Counted from the stretch's first letter, positions 33,936 through 43,686 are shown. The stretch: 53,253 nt of DNA from Gammaproteobacteria bacterium (GCA_023266095.1 JAHFRV010000017.1:1-53253); one strand, 5' to 3'. Made by a program: numbers and translations. Notes: a model not told the origin generated them from the letters alone.

Positions 33936-34228
33936 CACCCGTTACTCATCTTTCGCTTGCCCTGTTCATCAACGCCCTCTTTCCCGCTGACAAGGAGGGG
34001 ATAAAATCTCAAACAGCGATCGCCGCACCGATCACGCCAGGCAAGCTCTACTGTATTCCGAGGTTGCACGTCGACCGCATCAGGGAAATGAATACAGGCT
34101 TGGCCTACTGCAGCTATGCCGCGATACTCAGAAAACCAGTCACACATTCGCGCGCCAATTAACTTCGGTCTCGCCATCGCGCTTGCGCTACGCTCTGCTT
34201 GGCGCATCGAGCAAGCCAACTTTGCCCG

Positions 34229-34987
34229 CTAGAGCATGCGCAGCTTGGCCTCAACCCGCGCGATGTCTTCTTCCGTATCCACTCCGGCCGGCGAGGCGGC
34301 CACTGCTTCGGCGACATGGATACGCCGCCCGTACCAAAGCGCGCGCAATTGTTCGAGGGATTCGACCTGTTCCAAGCGGCAGGGCGGCCATTGCAAATAC
34401 TCTTTGAGAAAACCCGCCCGGTAAGCATACATGCCGATGTGGCGCCAATAACCATACAGTGCGGTCACCGCCGTCTCTTGGCCGAAACGGTCCCGATCCC
34501 AGGGAATCGGCGCGCGGCTGAAATACAGGGCGTAGCCCTGTTCATCGCACACCACCTTCACCACGTTGGGATCGAACAATTCCGTCGCCGAAGCGAGGCG
34601 CGCGCACAAAGTGGCGATACTCGCGGCGGGATGGGCGTCCAGATTTTCCGCGACTTGGCGAATGATGGACTCGGGCACCAGCGGTTCATCACCTTGCAGA
34701 TTGACAATGATCTCGTCGGCAGCGTAGTCCTCACGGCTCGCCACCTCGGCGATGCGGTCGGTGCCCGAACGATGTCCCGCCGCCGTCATGCGCACCGTCG
34801 CGCCGAAACCTTCCGCCGCTTCGCGGATGCGTTCATCATCGGTGGCGATCACTACGCCGGTAGCGCCGCTGGCCAAAGCCCGCTCGTAGACAAGTTGGAT
34901 CATCGGTTTGCCCGCCAGCAGGCGCAGCGGTTTGCCGGGTAAACGGGTCGAGGCGTAGCGCGCGGGAATCACCACCCGGAACTTCAC
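34229..34987 (-). CDS. kdsB: CMP-KDO synthetase
   Basis: 252 aa. Activates 3-deoxy-D-manno-octulosonate with CTP for lipopolysaccharide synthesis. Motifs: [19 protein letters not shown] at the start (nucleotide-binding loop), [37 protein letters not shown] and [17 protein letters not shown]. The start overlaps the end of the Trm112-like gene by 4 bp (ATGA). In many gammaproteobacteria lpxK precedes this pair; here it does not, the upstream neighbour being ggt on the other strand. Confidence 0.97.
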   Translation of the reverse strand: MKFRVVIPARYASTRLPGKPLRLLAGKPMIQLVYERALASGATGVVIATDDERIREAAEGFGATVRMTAAGHRSGTDRIAEVASREDYAADEIIVNLQGDEPLVPESIIRQVAENLDAHPAASIATLCARLASATELFDPNVVKVVCDEQGYALYFSRAPIPWDRDRFGQETAVTALYGYWRHIGMYAYRAGFLKEYLQWPPCRLEQVESLEQLRALWYGRRIHVAEAVAASPAGVDTEEDIARVEAKLRML

Positions 34988-35184
34988 GAGACCACTTCCT
35001 CATCAGGCGCCAGCTCGCGGGCCTCATCTTCCAACATCACGGGAATGTCGTCACGGATCGGGTACGCCAGCCGGTCACCCTTGCAGATCAATTCATCGGC
35101 GGCCTTATCGAACACCAAGGGCCCTTTGCATAAGGGACAGACTAAAATATCCAGCAGTTTTTTATCCACAGCAGCTTTCCTCAT
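34984..35184 (-). CDS. Trm112-like (YcaR/UPF0434) small protein
   Basis: 66 aa. Family motif [16 protein letters not shown] with a CxxC pair, then [28 protein letters not shown]. It has only one CxxC plus one further Cys (ELICKG), so zinc binding may be incomplete. Overlaps kdsB by 4 bp and is likely co-translated. Function is not established. Confidence 0.93.
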   Translation of the reverse strand: MRKAAVDKKLLDILVCPLCKGPLVFDKAADELICKGDRLAYPIRDDIPVMLEDEARELAPDEEVVS

Positions 35185-35446
35185 ACGATGTTGCCGCCCG
35201 GCCGAGGGGTCCTGGCAGACCTAGCTTGGGGCCGGCGCCTCGGCATTCTACCTCACTGGCTTGAGGACAGGGCATGGAAAAATGCCTTAGGTAAACTCAT
35301 GAAAACCACAGCGCGCCGGCCAGGTCGACGTCTCGTCAAATAACACTCGCGCCCTGTTTGTGGCAATGAACACTACAGCTTCCGCGACATGCCATCACAG
35401 CTGGTAGCCTTTCCCCCGACCCGCCACATCGGTATAAGATGAACAC

Positions 35447-37141
35447 ATGATGATACACAGCCTGCTCCGACGACATTGCCTTCCTTTTTTCTCCGCGATT
35501 TTATTGCTGTGCGGCATGCCCTTGCACGCCGCCGAGACCCCGCCCGCCAAAGCCGCCATCGCCAGCGCCCATCCGCTCGCCACCCAAGCGGGGCTCAGCG
35601 TGCTCGGCGCCGGCGGCAACGCCTTCGACGCGGCGGTGGCGGTGAGCGCCGCGCTGGCGGTGGTCGAACCCATGGGTTCCGGCCTAGGCGGCGGCGGATT
35701 CTGGTTGCTGCATCGCGCCGAGGATCGCCGCGATGTAATGATCGACGGCCGCGAACGTGCACCTTTGGCCGCAACACGCGATATGTATTTAGATAAAAAC
35801 GGCGCGGTGATACCCGGCCTGTCGGTCGACGGCCCTCTCGCCGCCGCCATTCCCGGCACGCCGGCGGCCCTCGCCCATTTAGCCCGCCACTATGGCCGTC
35901 TACCCTTGGCGAAAAGTCTGGCCCCGGCCATCGCCCTGGCCCGCAATGGCTTTGCGGTGGATGAACATTACCTGAAACTCGCTCAATTCCGTCTCACCGC
36001 CTTGCGCGCCTCACCGGCCGCGGCGGCGATATTTCTCCATCAAGACGCCCTGCCCGACTTGGGTCAGCTGATCAAACAAGCCGATCTCGCTCACACCCTC
36101 GCCACTCTGGCCGAACAAGGCCGCGACGGTTTTTATCAAGGCCCGCTGGCGGAACGTTTGGTTGCGGGAGTGAACAGCGCGGGCGGTATCTGGAGCCTCG
36201 ACGACCTCGCCCAATATGAGGTGGTGGAGCGCACGCCGGTGACCGGCGAGTATCGTGGTTGGCGGGTGATATCGGCCGCTCCGCCTTCTTCCGGCGGCGT
36301 CGCCCTCATCAGCATGCTCAATATGCTGGCGGCGTATGACTTGGACAAACTCGATGCCGCGACCCGCACCCATCTCACCGTCGAAGCCATGCGCCGCGCT
36401 TACCGCGACCGCGCCGAATACCTCGGCGATCCGGATTTCGTAAAAGTGCCGGTGGAGCGGCTCATCCATCCGCTGTACGCCGCCGGCCTGCGCGCCACCA
36501 TTCATCCCGAACGCGCCACCCCCAGCGCCCTATTGCCCGGCGGTGAAGAACCGACGCGCGGCGCCGATACCAGTCATTTCTCCGTGCTCGACCGCGAAGG
36601 CAACCGGGTGGCGGCGACCCTCAGCGTCAACCTGCCTTTCGGCGCCGCCTTCGTTCCGCCCGGCACCGGTGTATTGCTCAACGATGAAATGGACGACTTC
36701 TCCGCCAAGCCCGGCACACCCAATGCCTATGGGCTGGTGGGTTTCGATGCCAACGCCATCGCTCCCGGTAAACGTCCTTTGTCCAGCATGAGTCCCACCT
36801 TCATCGAAAGCGAACGGGGCATCGCCATCCTCGGCACGCCGGGCGGCTCGCGCATCATCAGCATGGTGTTGCTGAGTCTGCTCGACATCGTCCACGGCGG
36901 CGATGCCGTCTCGTCGGTGGCGGTGAAACGTTTTCATCATCAGTTCCTCCCCGACCTCATTCAATACGAACCGGGTGCCCTCGATGAAAAACTCGCCGCC
37001 GCCCTCATCGCGCGCGGACACGCCCTCAAGCAAGGCAATCGCGACTACGGCAATATGCAAACAGTGTGGTGGGACAAAGTCCGCAATACCGTGCAGGCAG
37101 CCAGCGATCCGCGCGGCGGCGGTGCTGCGGAAGTGCGTTGA
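35447..37141 (+). CDS. ggt: Gamma-glutamyltransferase
   Basis: 564 aa, single polypeptide precursor with a signal peptide (about 1-28, HAAETP). Auto-cleaved into two chains at the nucleophilic Thr; here T375 in GADTSHFSVLDREGN. Other motifs: GNAFDAAVAVSAALAVVEP, GSGLGGGGFWLLH, DGRERAP, PLSSMSPTFIE and LGTPGGSRIIS. It hydrolyses glutathione and gamma-glutamyl compounds in the periplasm. A second ATG follows immediately after the first. Stands alone. Confidence 0.96.
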   Translation: MMIHSLLRRHCLPFFSAILLLCGMPLHAAETPPAKAAIASAHPLATQAGLSVLGAGGNAFDAAVAVSAALAVVEPMGSGLGGGGFWLLHRAEDRRDVMIDGRERAPLAATRDMYLDKNGAVIPGLSVDGPLAAAIPGTPAALAHLARHYGRLPLAKSLAPAIALARNGFAVDEHYLKLAQFRLTALRASPAAAAIFLHQDALPDLGQLIKQADLAHTLATLAEQGRDGFYQGPLAERLVAGVNSAGGIWSLDDLAQYEVVERTPVTGEYRGWRVISAAPPSSGGVALISMLNMLAAYDLDKLDAATRTHLTVEAMRRAYRDRAEYLGDPDFVKVPVERLIHPLYAAGLRATIHPERATPSALLPGGEEPTRGADTSHFSVLDREGNRVAATLSVNLPFGAAFVPPGTGVLLNDEMDDFSAKPGTPNAYGLVGFDANAIAPGKRPLSSMSPTFIESERGIAILGTPGGSRIISMVLLSLLDIVHGGDAVSSVAVKRFHHQFLPDLIQYEPGALDEKLAAALIARGHALKQGNRDYGNMQTVWWDKVRNTVQAASDPRGGGAAEVR

Positions 37142-37268
37142 ACACCGGTAAAAATAGCCCGCCCGAACTGTCGAGGGCACTGGAGACAATGTAGTCGAAT
37201 TTATCCAATAACAGATACACTCTAGTGACGATTACCTCCGACTCCACATATCGAAAGGCCAAGTCATC

Positions 37269-37715
37269 ATGTCTACAAACACCATCCGCATTCACCGTGT
37301 GTTGCGTGCGCCGCCTGAAAGAGTCTATCGGGCGTTCCTTGATGCCGACGCGCTGTCAAAATGGCTGCCGCCGCACGGTTTCACCGGCAAGGTTCACCAT
37401 TTGGATGCCAAAATCGGCGGCAGTTACCAGATGTCGTTCACCAACTTCTCCACCGGTCACAGCCACTCTTTTGGCGGAGAGTATCTTGAGGTAGTGCCAT
37501 TCGTGCGCATTCGGCACACGGACAAGTTCGATGACCCTAACTTGCCCGGAGAAATGCAGGTCACGATATCCTTGAGGCAGGTATTCTGCGGAACCGAGTT
37601 GAACATAGTGCAAGAAGGCATACCCGAAGTCATCCCGCCCGAGGCCTGTTATCTCGGCTGGCAAGAATCGCTCACGCTACTTGCTCAATTCGTCGAGGCA
37701 GAGATTCCCGCGTAA
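37269..37715 (+). CDS. SRPBCC/AHSA1-type ligand-binding protein
   Basis: 148 aa. Starts with the family signature IRIHRVLRAPPERVYRAFLDADALSKWLPP, followed by GGSYQMSFTNFSTG, GEYLEVVPFVRIRHTD and the C-terminal helix ECYLGWQESLTLLAQFVEAEI-like segment. The Bet v1-like fold binds hydrophobic ligands; the ligand is unknown. It lies between ggt and the aquaporin-arsC pair, all on the plus strand, but separated from both by about 80-125 bp. Confidence 0.9.
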   Translation: MSTNTIRIHRVLRAPPERVYRAFLDADALSKWLPPHGFTGKVHHLDAKIGGSYQMSFTNFSTGHSHSFGGEYLEVVPFVRIRHTDKFDDPNLPGEMQVTISLRQVFCGTELNIVQEGIPEVIPPEACYLGWQESLTLLAQFVEAEIPA

Positions 37716-37793
37716 CAAGGAAAAGCCTCGTCATAAATCCTTCACATAGACACTCTAAAATCAGCGGCCATTATACTGGCTCTCACTCCCGTC

Positions 37794-38447
37794 ATGCGGC
37801 GTTATCTGGCCGAGTTGATCGGCGCCTACATACTGGTGTTCGCCGGCACCTCGGCGATCGTGGTCAATGACCTCAGCGGCGGCGCGGTCACCCAGCTCGG
37901 TATCGCTCTGGTGTTCGGTCTGGTGGTCACCGCGCTGATTTACACCCTGGGTGATATTTCCGGCGCGCATCTCAACCCCGCGGTCAGCGTCGGCTTCTGG
38001 GCCGCCGGCCGCCTGCCCGGCCGCGAGGTGGCGCCTTACGCGCTCAGTCAAATCGGCGGGGCCTTATTGGCCAGCCTCACGGTGCGGCTGCTGTTCGGCG
38101 ATCACACCAATCTCGGTGCCACCCTGCCGGTAGGCGGCGCGCCGCAAAGTTTTTTACTCGAAGTGATTTTGACCTTCATCCTGATGCTGACCATCATCAG
38201 CGTCGCCACCGGTGCGCGGGAAAAAGACATGATGGCCGGCGTGGCGATCGGCGCGGTGGTGGGGCTGGAAGCCTTGTTCGCCGGTCCGATCTCCGGTGCG
38301 TCGATGAACCCGGCGCGCTCTTTGGGCCCGGCGCTGGTGAGCGGCCGGCTCGATGCACTGTGGGTATATGTAAGCGCGCCGTTGGTCGGCGCTTATCTGG
38401 CGATCTTCGCCTGTCGTTGTTTGCGTGAGGAAGGCTGTTGCACATGA
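37794..38447 (+). CDS. Aquaporin family channel (probable arsenite channel)
   Basis: 217 aa, six transmembrane helices and two half-helices with the signature Asn-Pro-Ala motifs: ISGAHLNPAVSVGF (NPA 1) and GPISGASMNPARSLGPAL (NPA 2). Aromatic/arginine filter residues follow the MIP pattern. Its stop overlaps the arsC start (ATGA), and a fused operon of aquaporin with ArsC is known from Sinorhizobium (AqpS), where the channel lets arsenite leave after reduction. That role here is inferred from context. Confidence 0.93.
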   Translation: MRRYLAELIGAYILVFAGTSAIVVNDLSGGAVTQLGIALVFGLVVTALIYTLGDISGAHLNPAVSVGFWAAGRLPGREVAPYALSQIGGALLASLTVRLLFGDHTNLGATLPVGGAPQSFLLEVILTFILMLTIISVATGAREKDMMAGVAIGAVVGLEALFAGPISGASMNPARSLGPALVSGRLDALWVYVSAPLVGAYLAIFACRCLREEGCCT

Positions 38448-38836
38448 AAAAGATTTTGTTCGTCTGCGTGGAAAACTCCTGCCGCAGCCAAATGGCCGAG
38501 GCCTATGCCCGCCTGCACGGCGCGGGAGTGATCGAGGCCTATAGCAGCGGTTCGCGTCCCTCGGGCCAGATCAACCAGCGGGCGGTGCATTTCATGCGGG
38601 AGCGCGGCTACGACTTGGGACAACATGTTTCCAAATCGCTAGGCGACATCCCCGATGTGGAATACGACTACGCCATCACCATGGGCTGCGGCGACGAATG
38701 CCCCTTTGTGCGCGCCAAACAGCGCGCCGACTGGGGCATTCCCGACCCCAAACACCTGGACGATGCGGGCTTTCGCGCCAGCCGCGATCTCATCGAAACC
38801 AAGGTGCTGGAACTGATTGCCCAGTTGAAAGTTTAG
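38444..38836 (+). CDS. arsC: Low-molecular-weight phosphatase-type arsenate reductase
   Basis: 130 aa. Nucleophilic P-loop FVCVENSCRSQMAEA at residues 5-19 (CX5R, Cys then Arg), and the ArsC-specific stretch DYAITMGCGDECPFVRAKQRADWGIPDP with two Cys for the thiol relay. It reduces arsenate to arsenite. I use the ATG at 38444, which overlaps the aquaporin stop and has AGGAAGG upstream; a TTG at 38438 is the alternative. No ArsR or ArsB is present, so efflux would rely on the aquaporin. Confidence 0.92.
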   Translation: MKKILFVCVENSCRSQMAEAYARLHGAGVIEAYSSGSRPSGQINQRAVHFMRERGYDLGQHVSKSLGDIPDVEYDYAITMGCGDECPFVRAKQRADWGIPDPKHLDDAGFRASRDLIETKVLELIAQLKV

Positions 38837-38929
38837 GCGCGCATGACCGAATCGTGCTGGACGCCGAGAAAAATCTTTGGGTCGGGCGACATACAGTCCT
38901 GACGAAAATTTGAAGAGGCGCTACCGCAT

Positions 38930-38964
38930 AAGCGAAAACGGCCTGGTCAGGGCCGTTTTCGCTT
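38930..38964. terminator. Bidirectional terminator between arsC and panD
   Basis: A perfect 14-bp inverted repeat, AAGCGAAAACGGCC (38930-38943) / GGCCGTTTTCGCTT (38951-38964), with a 7-nt loop. The TTTT and AAAA lie inside the arms. It sits between the convergent arsC and panD genes. Confidence 0.7.
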
Positions 38965-38988
38965 CGCCGTACAATCCGCCTTCGCGAA

Positions 38989-39369
38989 TCAGGCAACCTG
39001 CACCGGGATGGCGTTGCTGGTGCGCACTACCGAATTGTTCTCGTCGAGATACACCAGGATGGGTTTGAAGTTGGCCAGCTCGTGCTGGTTGAGAAGGGCG
39101 TAGGTACAGATGATCACCCGATCACCGGGGCTGGCCTTATGGGCCGCCGCGCCGTTCACCGAGATCATACCCGAACCCGCTTCGGCGCGGATCGCATAGG
39201 TGGTGAAACGCTCGCCGTTGGCCTTGTTGTAGATTTGAATCTGCTCGTATTCACGGATGCCCGCCAGGTCCAGTAACGCGCCATCGATGGCGCAGGAACC
39301 TTCATACTCCAGCTCCGAGTGGGTGACCCGGGCGTGGTGAAGTTTGGATTTGAGCATCGTGTACTGCAT
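38989..39369 (-). CDS. panD: Aspartate 1-decarboxylase
   Basis: 126 aa, exactly the usual length from the ATG at 39369. The zymogen cuts itself between G24 and S25 in YEGSCAID to make a pyruvoyl group, then converts aspartate to beta-alanine. Other motifs: [20 protein letters not shown] and [18 protein letters not shown]. It supplies PanC. It follows panC after 85 bp. Confidence 0.97.
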   Translation of the reverse strand: MQYTMLKSKLHHARVTHSELEYEGSCAIDGALLDLAGIREYEQIQIYNKANGERFTTYAIRAEAGSGMISVNGAAAHKASPGDRVIICTYALLNQHELANFKPILVYLDENNSVVRTSNAIPVQVA

Positions 39370-39454
39370 AAACCGCGTATCCTCAGCAGATGATGTCGGC
39401 ACCCGCCGCACTCGCGACAGGCACTTAATCGTTCGACAATTGAATTATGGGGAT

Positions 39455-40315
39455 TTACTCGGGATTCTTCAATGTCACGGGCAGATTATCGATGAGCCGG
39501 GTCGATCCGAGCCAGGCCGCCGCCAGGATAATCAGGCGCGAATCAGTCTGTTGAGGCTCGGCCAGATCTTCGATACGGCGAATGCTGACGTAATCCGGAC
39601 GAAATCCATTTTCCAGCAATAGGGCACTGACTCGCGCGCAGAGGGCGGGGTAATCGCGTTCCCCCGCCAGTATTGCATCCCCCGCGCGGGTCAGGGCCTG
39701 CTGGAGAGCGGGCGCCCGTTCGCGCTCTTCGGCGGAGAGATAGCCATTGCGCGAGCTCATGGCCAAGCCATCAGGCTCGCGCAGAGTTGGCATACCGATG
39801 ATCTCGATCGGCAGACAGAGGTCGGTCACCAAGCGCCGCACCAACAAGAGCTGTTGATAGTCTTTCTCCCCGAACACCGCGACATGGGGTCGCACCGCGT
39901 TGAACAACTTGGTCACCACCGTGGCCACGCCGGTGAAGTGGCCGGGCCGCGAGGCGCCGCACAAGAGGGTGGAGAGACCGGGCACTTGCACCCGAGTGGT
40001 GTGCTCGGCTCCAAACGGATAGATCTCACTCACCTCGGGCACGAACAACAAATGCGCGCCGCTTTCGGCCAGTTTGAGGCTGTCTTGTTTCAGGGTGCGG
40101 GGATAAGTCCCGTAATCCTCGCCAGGGCCGAACTGCGTGGGATTGACGAAGATGCTCACCACCACTTTATCGCCGGCGCGGCTGGCGCGTTTGACCAATT
40201 GGAGGTGGCCTGCATGGAGATTGCCCATGGTCGGCACGAAGGCGACGCGCTCGCGGCGGCCCCGCCATTGGTCCACCGTGGCGCGTAATTGCGCGATAGT
40301 ATGTACGGTCTGCAT
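39455..40315 (-). CDS. panC: Pantoate--beta-alanine ligase
   Basis: 286 aa, class I nucleotidyltransferase. Joins pantoate and beta-alanine using ATP. Motifs: FVPTMGNLHAGHLQLVKRA (HxGH), VSIFVNPTQFGPGEDYGTYPRTL, TRVQVPGLSTLLCGASRPGHF and the KMSKS-like AMSSRNGYLS. Start ATG overlaps the panB stop region by one base. Confidence 0.97.
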   Translation of the reverse strand: MQTVHTIAQLRATVDQWRGRRERVAFVPTMGNLHAGHLQLVKRASRAGDKVVVSIFVNPTQFGPGEDYGTYPRTLKQDSLKLAESGAHLLFVPEVSEIYPFGAEHTTRVQVPGLSTLLCGASRPGHFTGVATVVTKLFNAVRPHVAVFGEKDYQQLLLVRRLVTDLCLPIEIIGMPTLREPDGLAMSSRNGYLSAEERERAPALQQALTRAGDAILAGERDYPALCARVSALLLENGFRPDYVSIRRIEDLAEPQQTDSRLIILAAAWLGSTRLIDNLPVTLKNPE

Positions 40316-41133
40316 CAGTTGAACCCGTGTTCCGTCGCGGGAAAGACCCCGCTCTTCACCGCTAGCACATAACTTTCCACCGCCGCTCGCACGCTGGTCT
40401 GGCCCAGCATGAAATCGCGGGCGAACTTGGGCCGGTGACCGGGGGTGATGCCCAGCATGTCATACAATACCAGCACCTGGCCGTCGCAGTCGGCGCCGGC
40501 GCCAATACCAATGACCGGAATGTCCACGGCGCCAGTGATCTCGGCGGCCAAGGTGGTGGGAATGCTTTCCACCAACAGCACATCGGCCCCCGCCGCTTGC
40601 AGCGACTTGGCGTCTTGCAACATTTGCCGCGCCGCGCCTTCATCACGGCCCTGCACCCGGTATCCGCCCAGACGGTGCACCGATTGCGGCTGTAAACCCA
40701 AGTGGGCGCACACTGGAATACCGCGCGCGGTGAGTTGAGCCACGGTCTCCACCTGAATGGCGCCGCCTTCCAACTTGACCATGTGCGCGCCGCCTTCCTG
40801 CATCAGGCGCGCGGCATTACGCAACGCCTGTTCCGGCGTGGCGTAACTCATGAAGGGCATGTCGGCCATCAGCAAGGCGCGGCGCCGGCCGCGGGCCACC
40901 GCCGCGCTGTGATAAACCATCTCGTCCATGCTGACCGGCACGGTGGTCTCCCGGCCCTGCACCACCATGCCCAGCGAATCGCCGACCAACAACACCTCGA
41001 CGCCCGCCGTTTCAAGCAGCGCGGCGAAGCTGGCGTCGTACGCGGTCAGGCAGACGATTTTTTCAGCATTGCGCTTCATTTTGCGCAAGGTCGTGACGGT
41101 TATCGGATTGGCGTGGGCCGCATCACCGCTCAT
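40315..41133 (-). CDS. panB: 3-methyl-2-oxobutanoate hydroxymethyltransferase
   Basis: 272 aa from the ATG at 41133, which overlaps the TGA of the deoxynucleoside kinase. First step of pantoate synthesis (ketovaline to ketopantoate). Motifs: [79 protein letters not shown] and VLLVESIP. The enzyme is a TIM-barrel with Mg-binding Asp residues. ORF upstream of 41133 lacks conservation. Confidence 0.97.
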   Translation of the reverse strand: MSGDAAHANPITVTTLRKMKRNAEKIVCLTAYDASFAALLETAGVEVLLVGDSLGMVVQGRETTVPVSMDEMVYHSAAVARGRRRALLMADMPFMSYATPEQALRNAARLMQEGGAHMVKLEGGAIQVETVAQLTARGIPVCAHLGLQPQSVHRLGGYRVQGRDEGAARQMLQDAKSLQAAGADVLLVESIPTTLAAEITGAVDIPVIGIGAGADCDGQVLVLYDMLGITPGHRPKFARDFMLGQTSVRAAVESYVLAVKSGVFPATEHGFN

Positions 41134-41786
41134 GCCAGAATGTCCGCCGGCAAAGGGTTGACGTAATGGCGGCCGCTGCGGGTGCGGCGGATGTGTTCGA
41201 CCAGGGCTTGATAATCCAATTCGTTCTCCACCCAATCGATGTCGGAGGCGTTGACGATCAACAACGGCGATTGATCGTAATGATAAAAGAGCTGGGCATA
41301 GGCGTCGGCCAGCCGCTGCAGATAGGCCGATTCGATCAGCCGTTCATAGGAAATACCGCGGCGCTTGATGCGTTCCAGCAGCACCTCCACCGGGGCCTGC
41401 AGATAGATCACCAAATCCGGCCGAGGTGCCGCCACCGATACATGGGCGTACACCTGTTCGTATAAACGCAATTCATCGTCGTCCAAAGTGAGCTGGGCGA
41501 ACAGCCGGTCTTTCTCCAACAGAAAATCGCTGACCAGGCGGTCACGGAACATGTCGCCCTGCCGCAAGTGCTCGACTTGCTGCACCCGCTGAAACAAGAA
41601 CGACAACTGGGTGGGCAGAGCCGCCTGGCGCGGATGCTGGTAGAAACGTTCGAGAAAGGGATTGTCCTCGGCGCGCTCCAGCAACATCTCGCTGCCGAAG
41701 GTCGCCGCCAACCGCCGCGCCAAGCTGGTCTTACCCACCCCGATCGGACCTTCGACGATGATATAACCCGGCGCGTCCTGACTCAT
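41130..41786 (-). CDS. Deoxynucleoside kinase (dAK/dGK type)
   Basis: 218 aa from the ATG at 41786. P-loop GPIGVGKT at residues 13-20 and the family segments [36 protein letters not shown] and [10 protein letters not shown] (LID). It phosphorylates deoxyadenosine or deoxyguanosine. It sits between folK and panB in a tight overlapping array with all starts joined to stops, an arrangement seen in several gammaproteobacterial lineages; no functional link to folate or pantothenate is evident. Confidence 0.92.
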   Translation of the reverse strand: MSQDAPGYIIVEGPIGVGKTSLARRLAATFGSEMLLERAEDNPFLERFYQHPRQAALPTQLSFLFQRVQQVEHLRQGDMFRDRLVSDFLLEKDRLFAQLTLDDDELRLYEQVYAHVSVAAPRPDLVIYLQAPVEVLLERIKRRGISYERLIESAYLQRLADAYAQLFYHYDQSPLLIVNASDIDWVENELDYQALVEHIRRTRSGRHYVNPLPADILA

Positions 41787-42283
41787 ACCGTAGCGGTAAT
41801 GGCCTGCAAGGCCGGGGGCGGACACCGTTCCATCAAATGACGCAGGCTGCCGGCGCCCGGAATATGCAACTCGGGGGCGATTTCATGCAGCGGGAACAAT
41901 ACGAAATCCCGTTCCGACAAACCGGGATGGGGCACGGTGAGAGCTTTGCCCTCGTGACGCTGGTCGCCGTAGAGTAATAAATCCAAATCCAAGGTACGCG
42001 GCTCCCAGCGCTCGGTACGTACCCGGCCATGCTCCGCCTCGATAAGATGCAGCTCCTGCAACAATTCGTGGGCGGTCAAACGAGTATCCACCGCCGCCAC
42101 CGCGTTGACGTAATCGGGCTGCACCCTATCGCCCAGCGGCTTGCTGCGATACAAAGACGAATAGGCGACGCAACAGGTGCCAGCAATGGCGTCGAGCGCG
42201 GCAAAGGCGCTGCGAATCTGCCGTACCGGATTATTGAGATTACTACCAAGCCCCACATAAGCGCGAACCAGACTGGAATTCAT
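41783..42283 (-). CDS. folK: 2-amino-4-hydroxy-6-hydroxymethyldihydropteridine pyrophosphokinase
   Basis: 166 aa. Transfers pyrophosphate to the pterin in folate synthesis. Motifs: AYVGLGSNLNNPVRQI at the start, PDYVNAVAAVDT, WEPRTLDLDLLLYG (Mg-binding Asp pair) and VPHPGLSERDFVLFPL. Overlaps the kinase by 4 bp and follows pcnB by about 40 bp, as in the classic pcnB-folK pairing. Confidence 0.97.
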   Translation of the reverse strand: MNSSLVRAYVGLGSNLNNPVRQIRSAFAALDAIAGTCCVAYSSLYRSKPLGDRVQPDYVNAVAAVDTRLTAHELLQELHLIEAEHGRVRTERWEPRTLDLDLLLYGDQRHEGKALTVPHPGLSERDFVLFPLHEIAPELHIPGAGSLRHLMERCPPPALQAITATV

Positions 42284-42323
42284 GTTGTTCCCCTCTCGTG
42301 TTTTGGCAACCCCTCACCCGAGG

Positions 42324-43637
42324 TCAGTCGTTGGTTATTGGTTTGTCTTGAACGACCGCCTTCCGTTTGGTCCGACGAGCACGGCGCTTTTTCCCTGTCT
42401 TTTCTTCCGAGCGGACCCGACTCAGGCGCCCATTCTCATCCAATGCCTGAAACTCTGTCCACCACCGGGCTAATTCCCCTACGTCATCTCCGGCTTCCGC
42501 GCGCAGCAATAAAAAATCATAGGCGGCGCGGAAGCGCGGATGTTCCAGTAACTTGACCGGCCGTAAGCCGGTGATCTTCTTCAACCTTGGCTGCATCGCC
42601 CAGATCTCCCGCATGGGAAGACTGAAGCGTTTCGGCAGCGAAATACGCGCCAGCTGGCCATCCACTACATCCTTGGCGACGTCCTGCAAGGCCTGCAACT
42701 CGCCTTCGCCGGCGGCTTCGCGTTCCGCCAGCGCCTGCCGCACCGGCTCCCACAATAAAGCCGCGTATAAAAAAGCCGGCGTCACCGATTTGCCCTCGGC
42801 GATGCGCTGATCGGTATTGGCCAGCGCGCGCACCACCAGGGTTTTGGGAAAGCCATGTTCTTCCTGGGCGAGGCAGGCCTCGGTTTGCGGAAACAGATAG
42901 GCGAATAAACCGTAGCGGCGCAGTTGCTCAAAGGTCGCCACCCCGTTGCCGCTCTGCAAAAGCTTGAGACTCTCGTCGAACAAACGGGCGGCGGGAATCT
43001 CCTCCAATAAATGACCATGGGTCCGTATGGCAGCCTCGGTGTCGCGGTGGATGCGAAAACCCAGCCGGGCGGCGAAACGCACCGCGCGCAGCATGCGCAC
43101 CGGGTCTTCGCGGAAGCGCTGCTCCGGGTCGCCGATCATGCGCAACACCCCGGCCCGCAAATCCTTCATGCCGTCGACAAAGTCCACCACCGAGAAATCC
43201 TCGATGTTGTAATAGAGGGCGTTGATGGTGAAGTCGCGCCGCCAGGCGTCTTCCTCGACGGTGCCGTAGACGTTGTCGCGCAGGATGCGGCCGGTCTCGG
43301 TACGGGCCTCGTCCTCGCTGTCGCCGTCACCCTGGCCGCGGAAGGTGGCTACCTCGATAACGTCACGCTCGAAGCGCACGTGGGCGAGGCGGAAGCGCCG
43401 ACCGATCAGCAGACAATTGCGGAAGAGTTTCTTCACCTCCTCCGGCAGGGCGTTGGTGGCGATGTCGAAATCCTTGGGTTCGCGGCCGAGCAACAGGTCG
43501 CGCACGCCACCGCCCACCAGATAGGCGTCGAAGCCGGCACCCTTCAACCGGTACAGCACCTTCAAGGCGTTGGGGTTGATGTTGGACCGCGAGATCGCGT
43601 GCTCCGAGCGGGGTATGATGCGTGACCGTGTGTTAAT
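42324..43637 (-). CDS. pcnB: Poly(A) polymerase I, probable AUU start
   Basis: About 437 aa. Polyadenylates RNA 3-prime ends and promotes decay. Catalytic nucleotidyltransferase motif AYLVGGGVRDLLLGREPKDFDIATNA; then RNCLLIGRRFRLAHVRF, VEEDAWRRDFTINALYYN, MLRAVRFAARLGFRIHRDT; basic C-terminus RSEEKTGKKRRARRTKRK, as in PcnB rather than CCA-adding enzyme. From the in-frame stop at 43665-43667 to the conserved core there is no ATG or GTG. The ATT at 43635-43637 has GGAAGG 7 nt upstream; a TTG at 43652 has no SD. E. coli pcnB is known to start at AUU. Confidence 0.94.
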   Translation of the reverse strand: MNTRSRIIPRSEHAISRSNINPNALKVLYRLKGAGFDAYLVGGGVRDLLLGREPKDFDIATNALPEEVKKLFRNCLLIGRRFRLAHVRFERDVIEVATFRGQGDGDSEDEARTETGRILRDNVYGTVEEDAWRRDFTINALYYNIEDFSVVDFVDGMKDLRAGVLRMIGDPEQRFREDPVRMLRAVRFAARLGFRIHRDTEAAIRTHGHLLEEIPAARLFDESLKLLQSGNGVATFEQLRRYGLFAYLFPQTEACLAQEEHGFPKTLVVRALANTDQRIAEGKSVTPAFLYAALLWEPVRQALAEREAAGEGELQALQDVAKDVVDGQLARISLPKRFSLPMREIWAMQPRLKKITGLRPVKLLEHPRFRAAYDFLLLRAEAGDDVGELARWWTEFQALDENGRLSRVRSEEKTGKKRRARRTKRKAVVQDKPITND

Positions 43638-43686
43638 GATGCGACCTTCCAAGGCGTGCGATGGCTAACTGCTTCTTTTCAAGAAC

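Noticed and set aside
33935-34219. 94-codon minus-strand ORF between the L,D-transpeptidase and kdsB
   Set aside because: No ribosome site, mixed composition and no recognisable domain; may be a decayed fragment, but not supportable as a gene.
38843-38902. 19-codon ORF after arsC
   Set aside because: No ribosome site or similarity; most likely untranslated.
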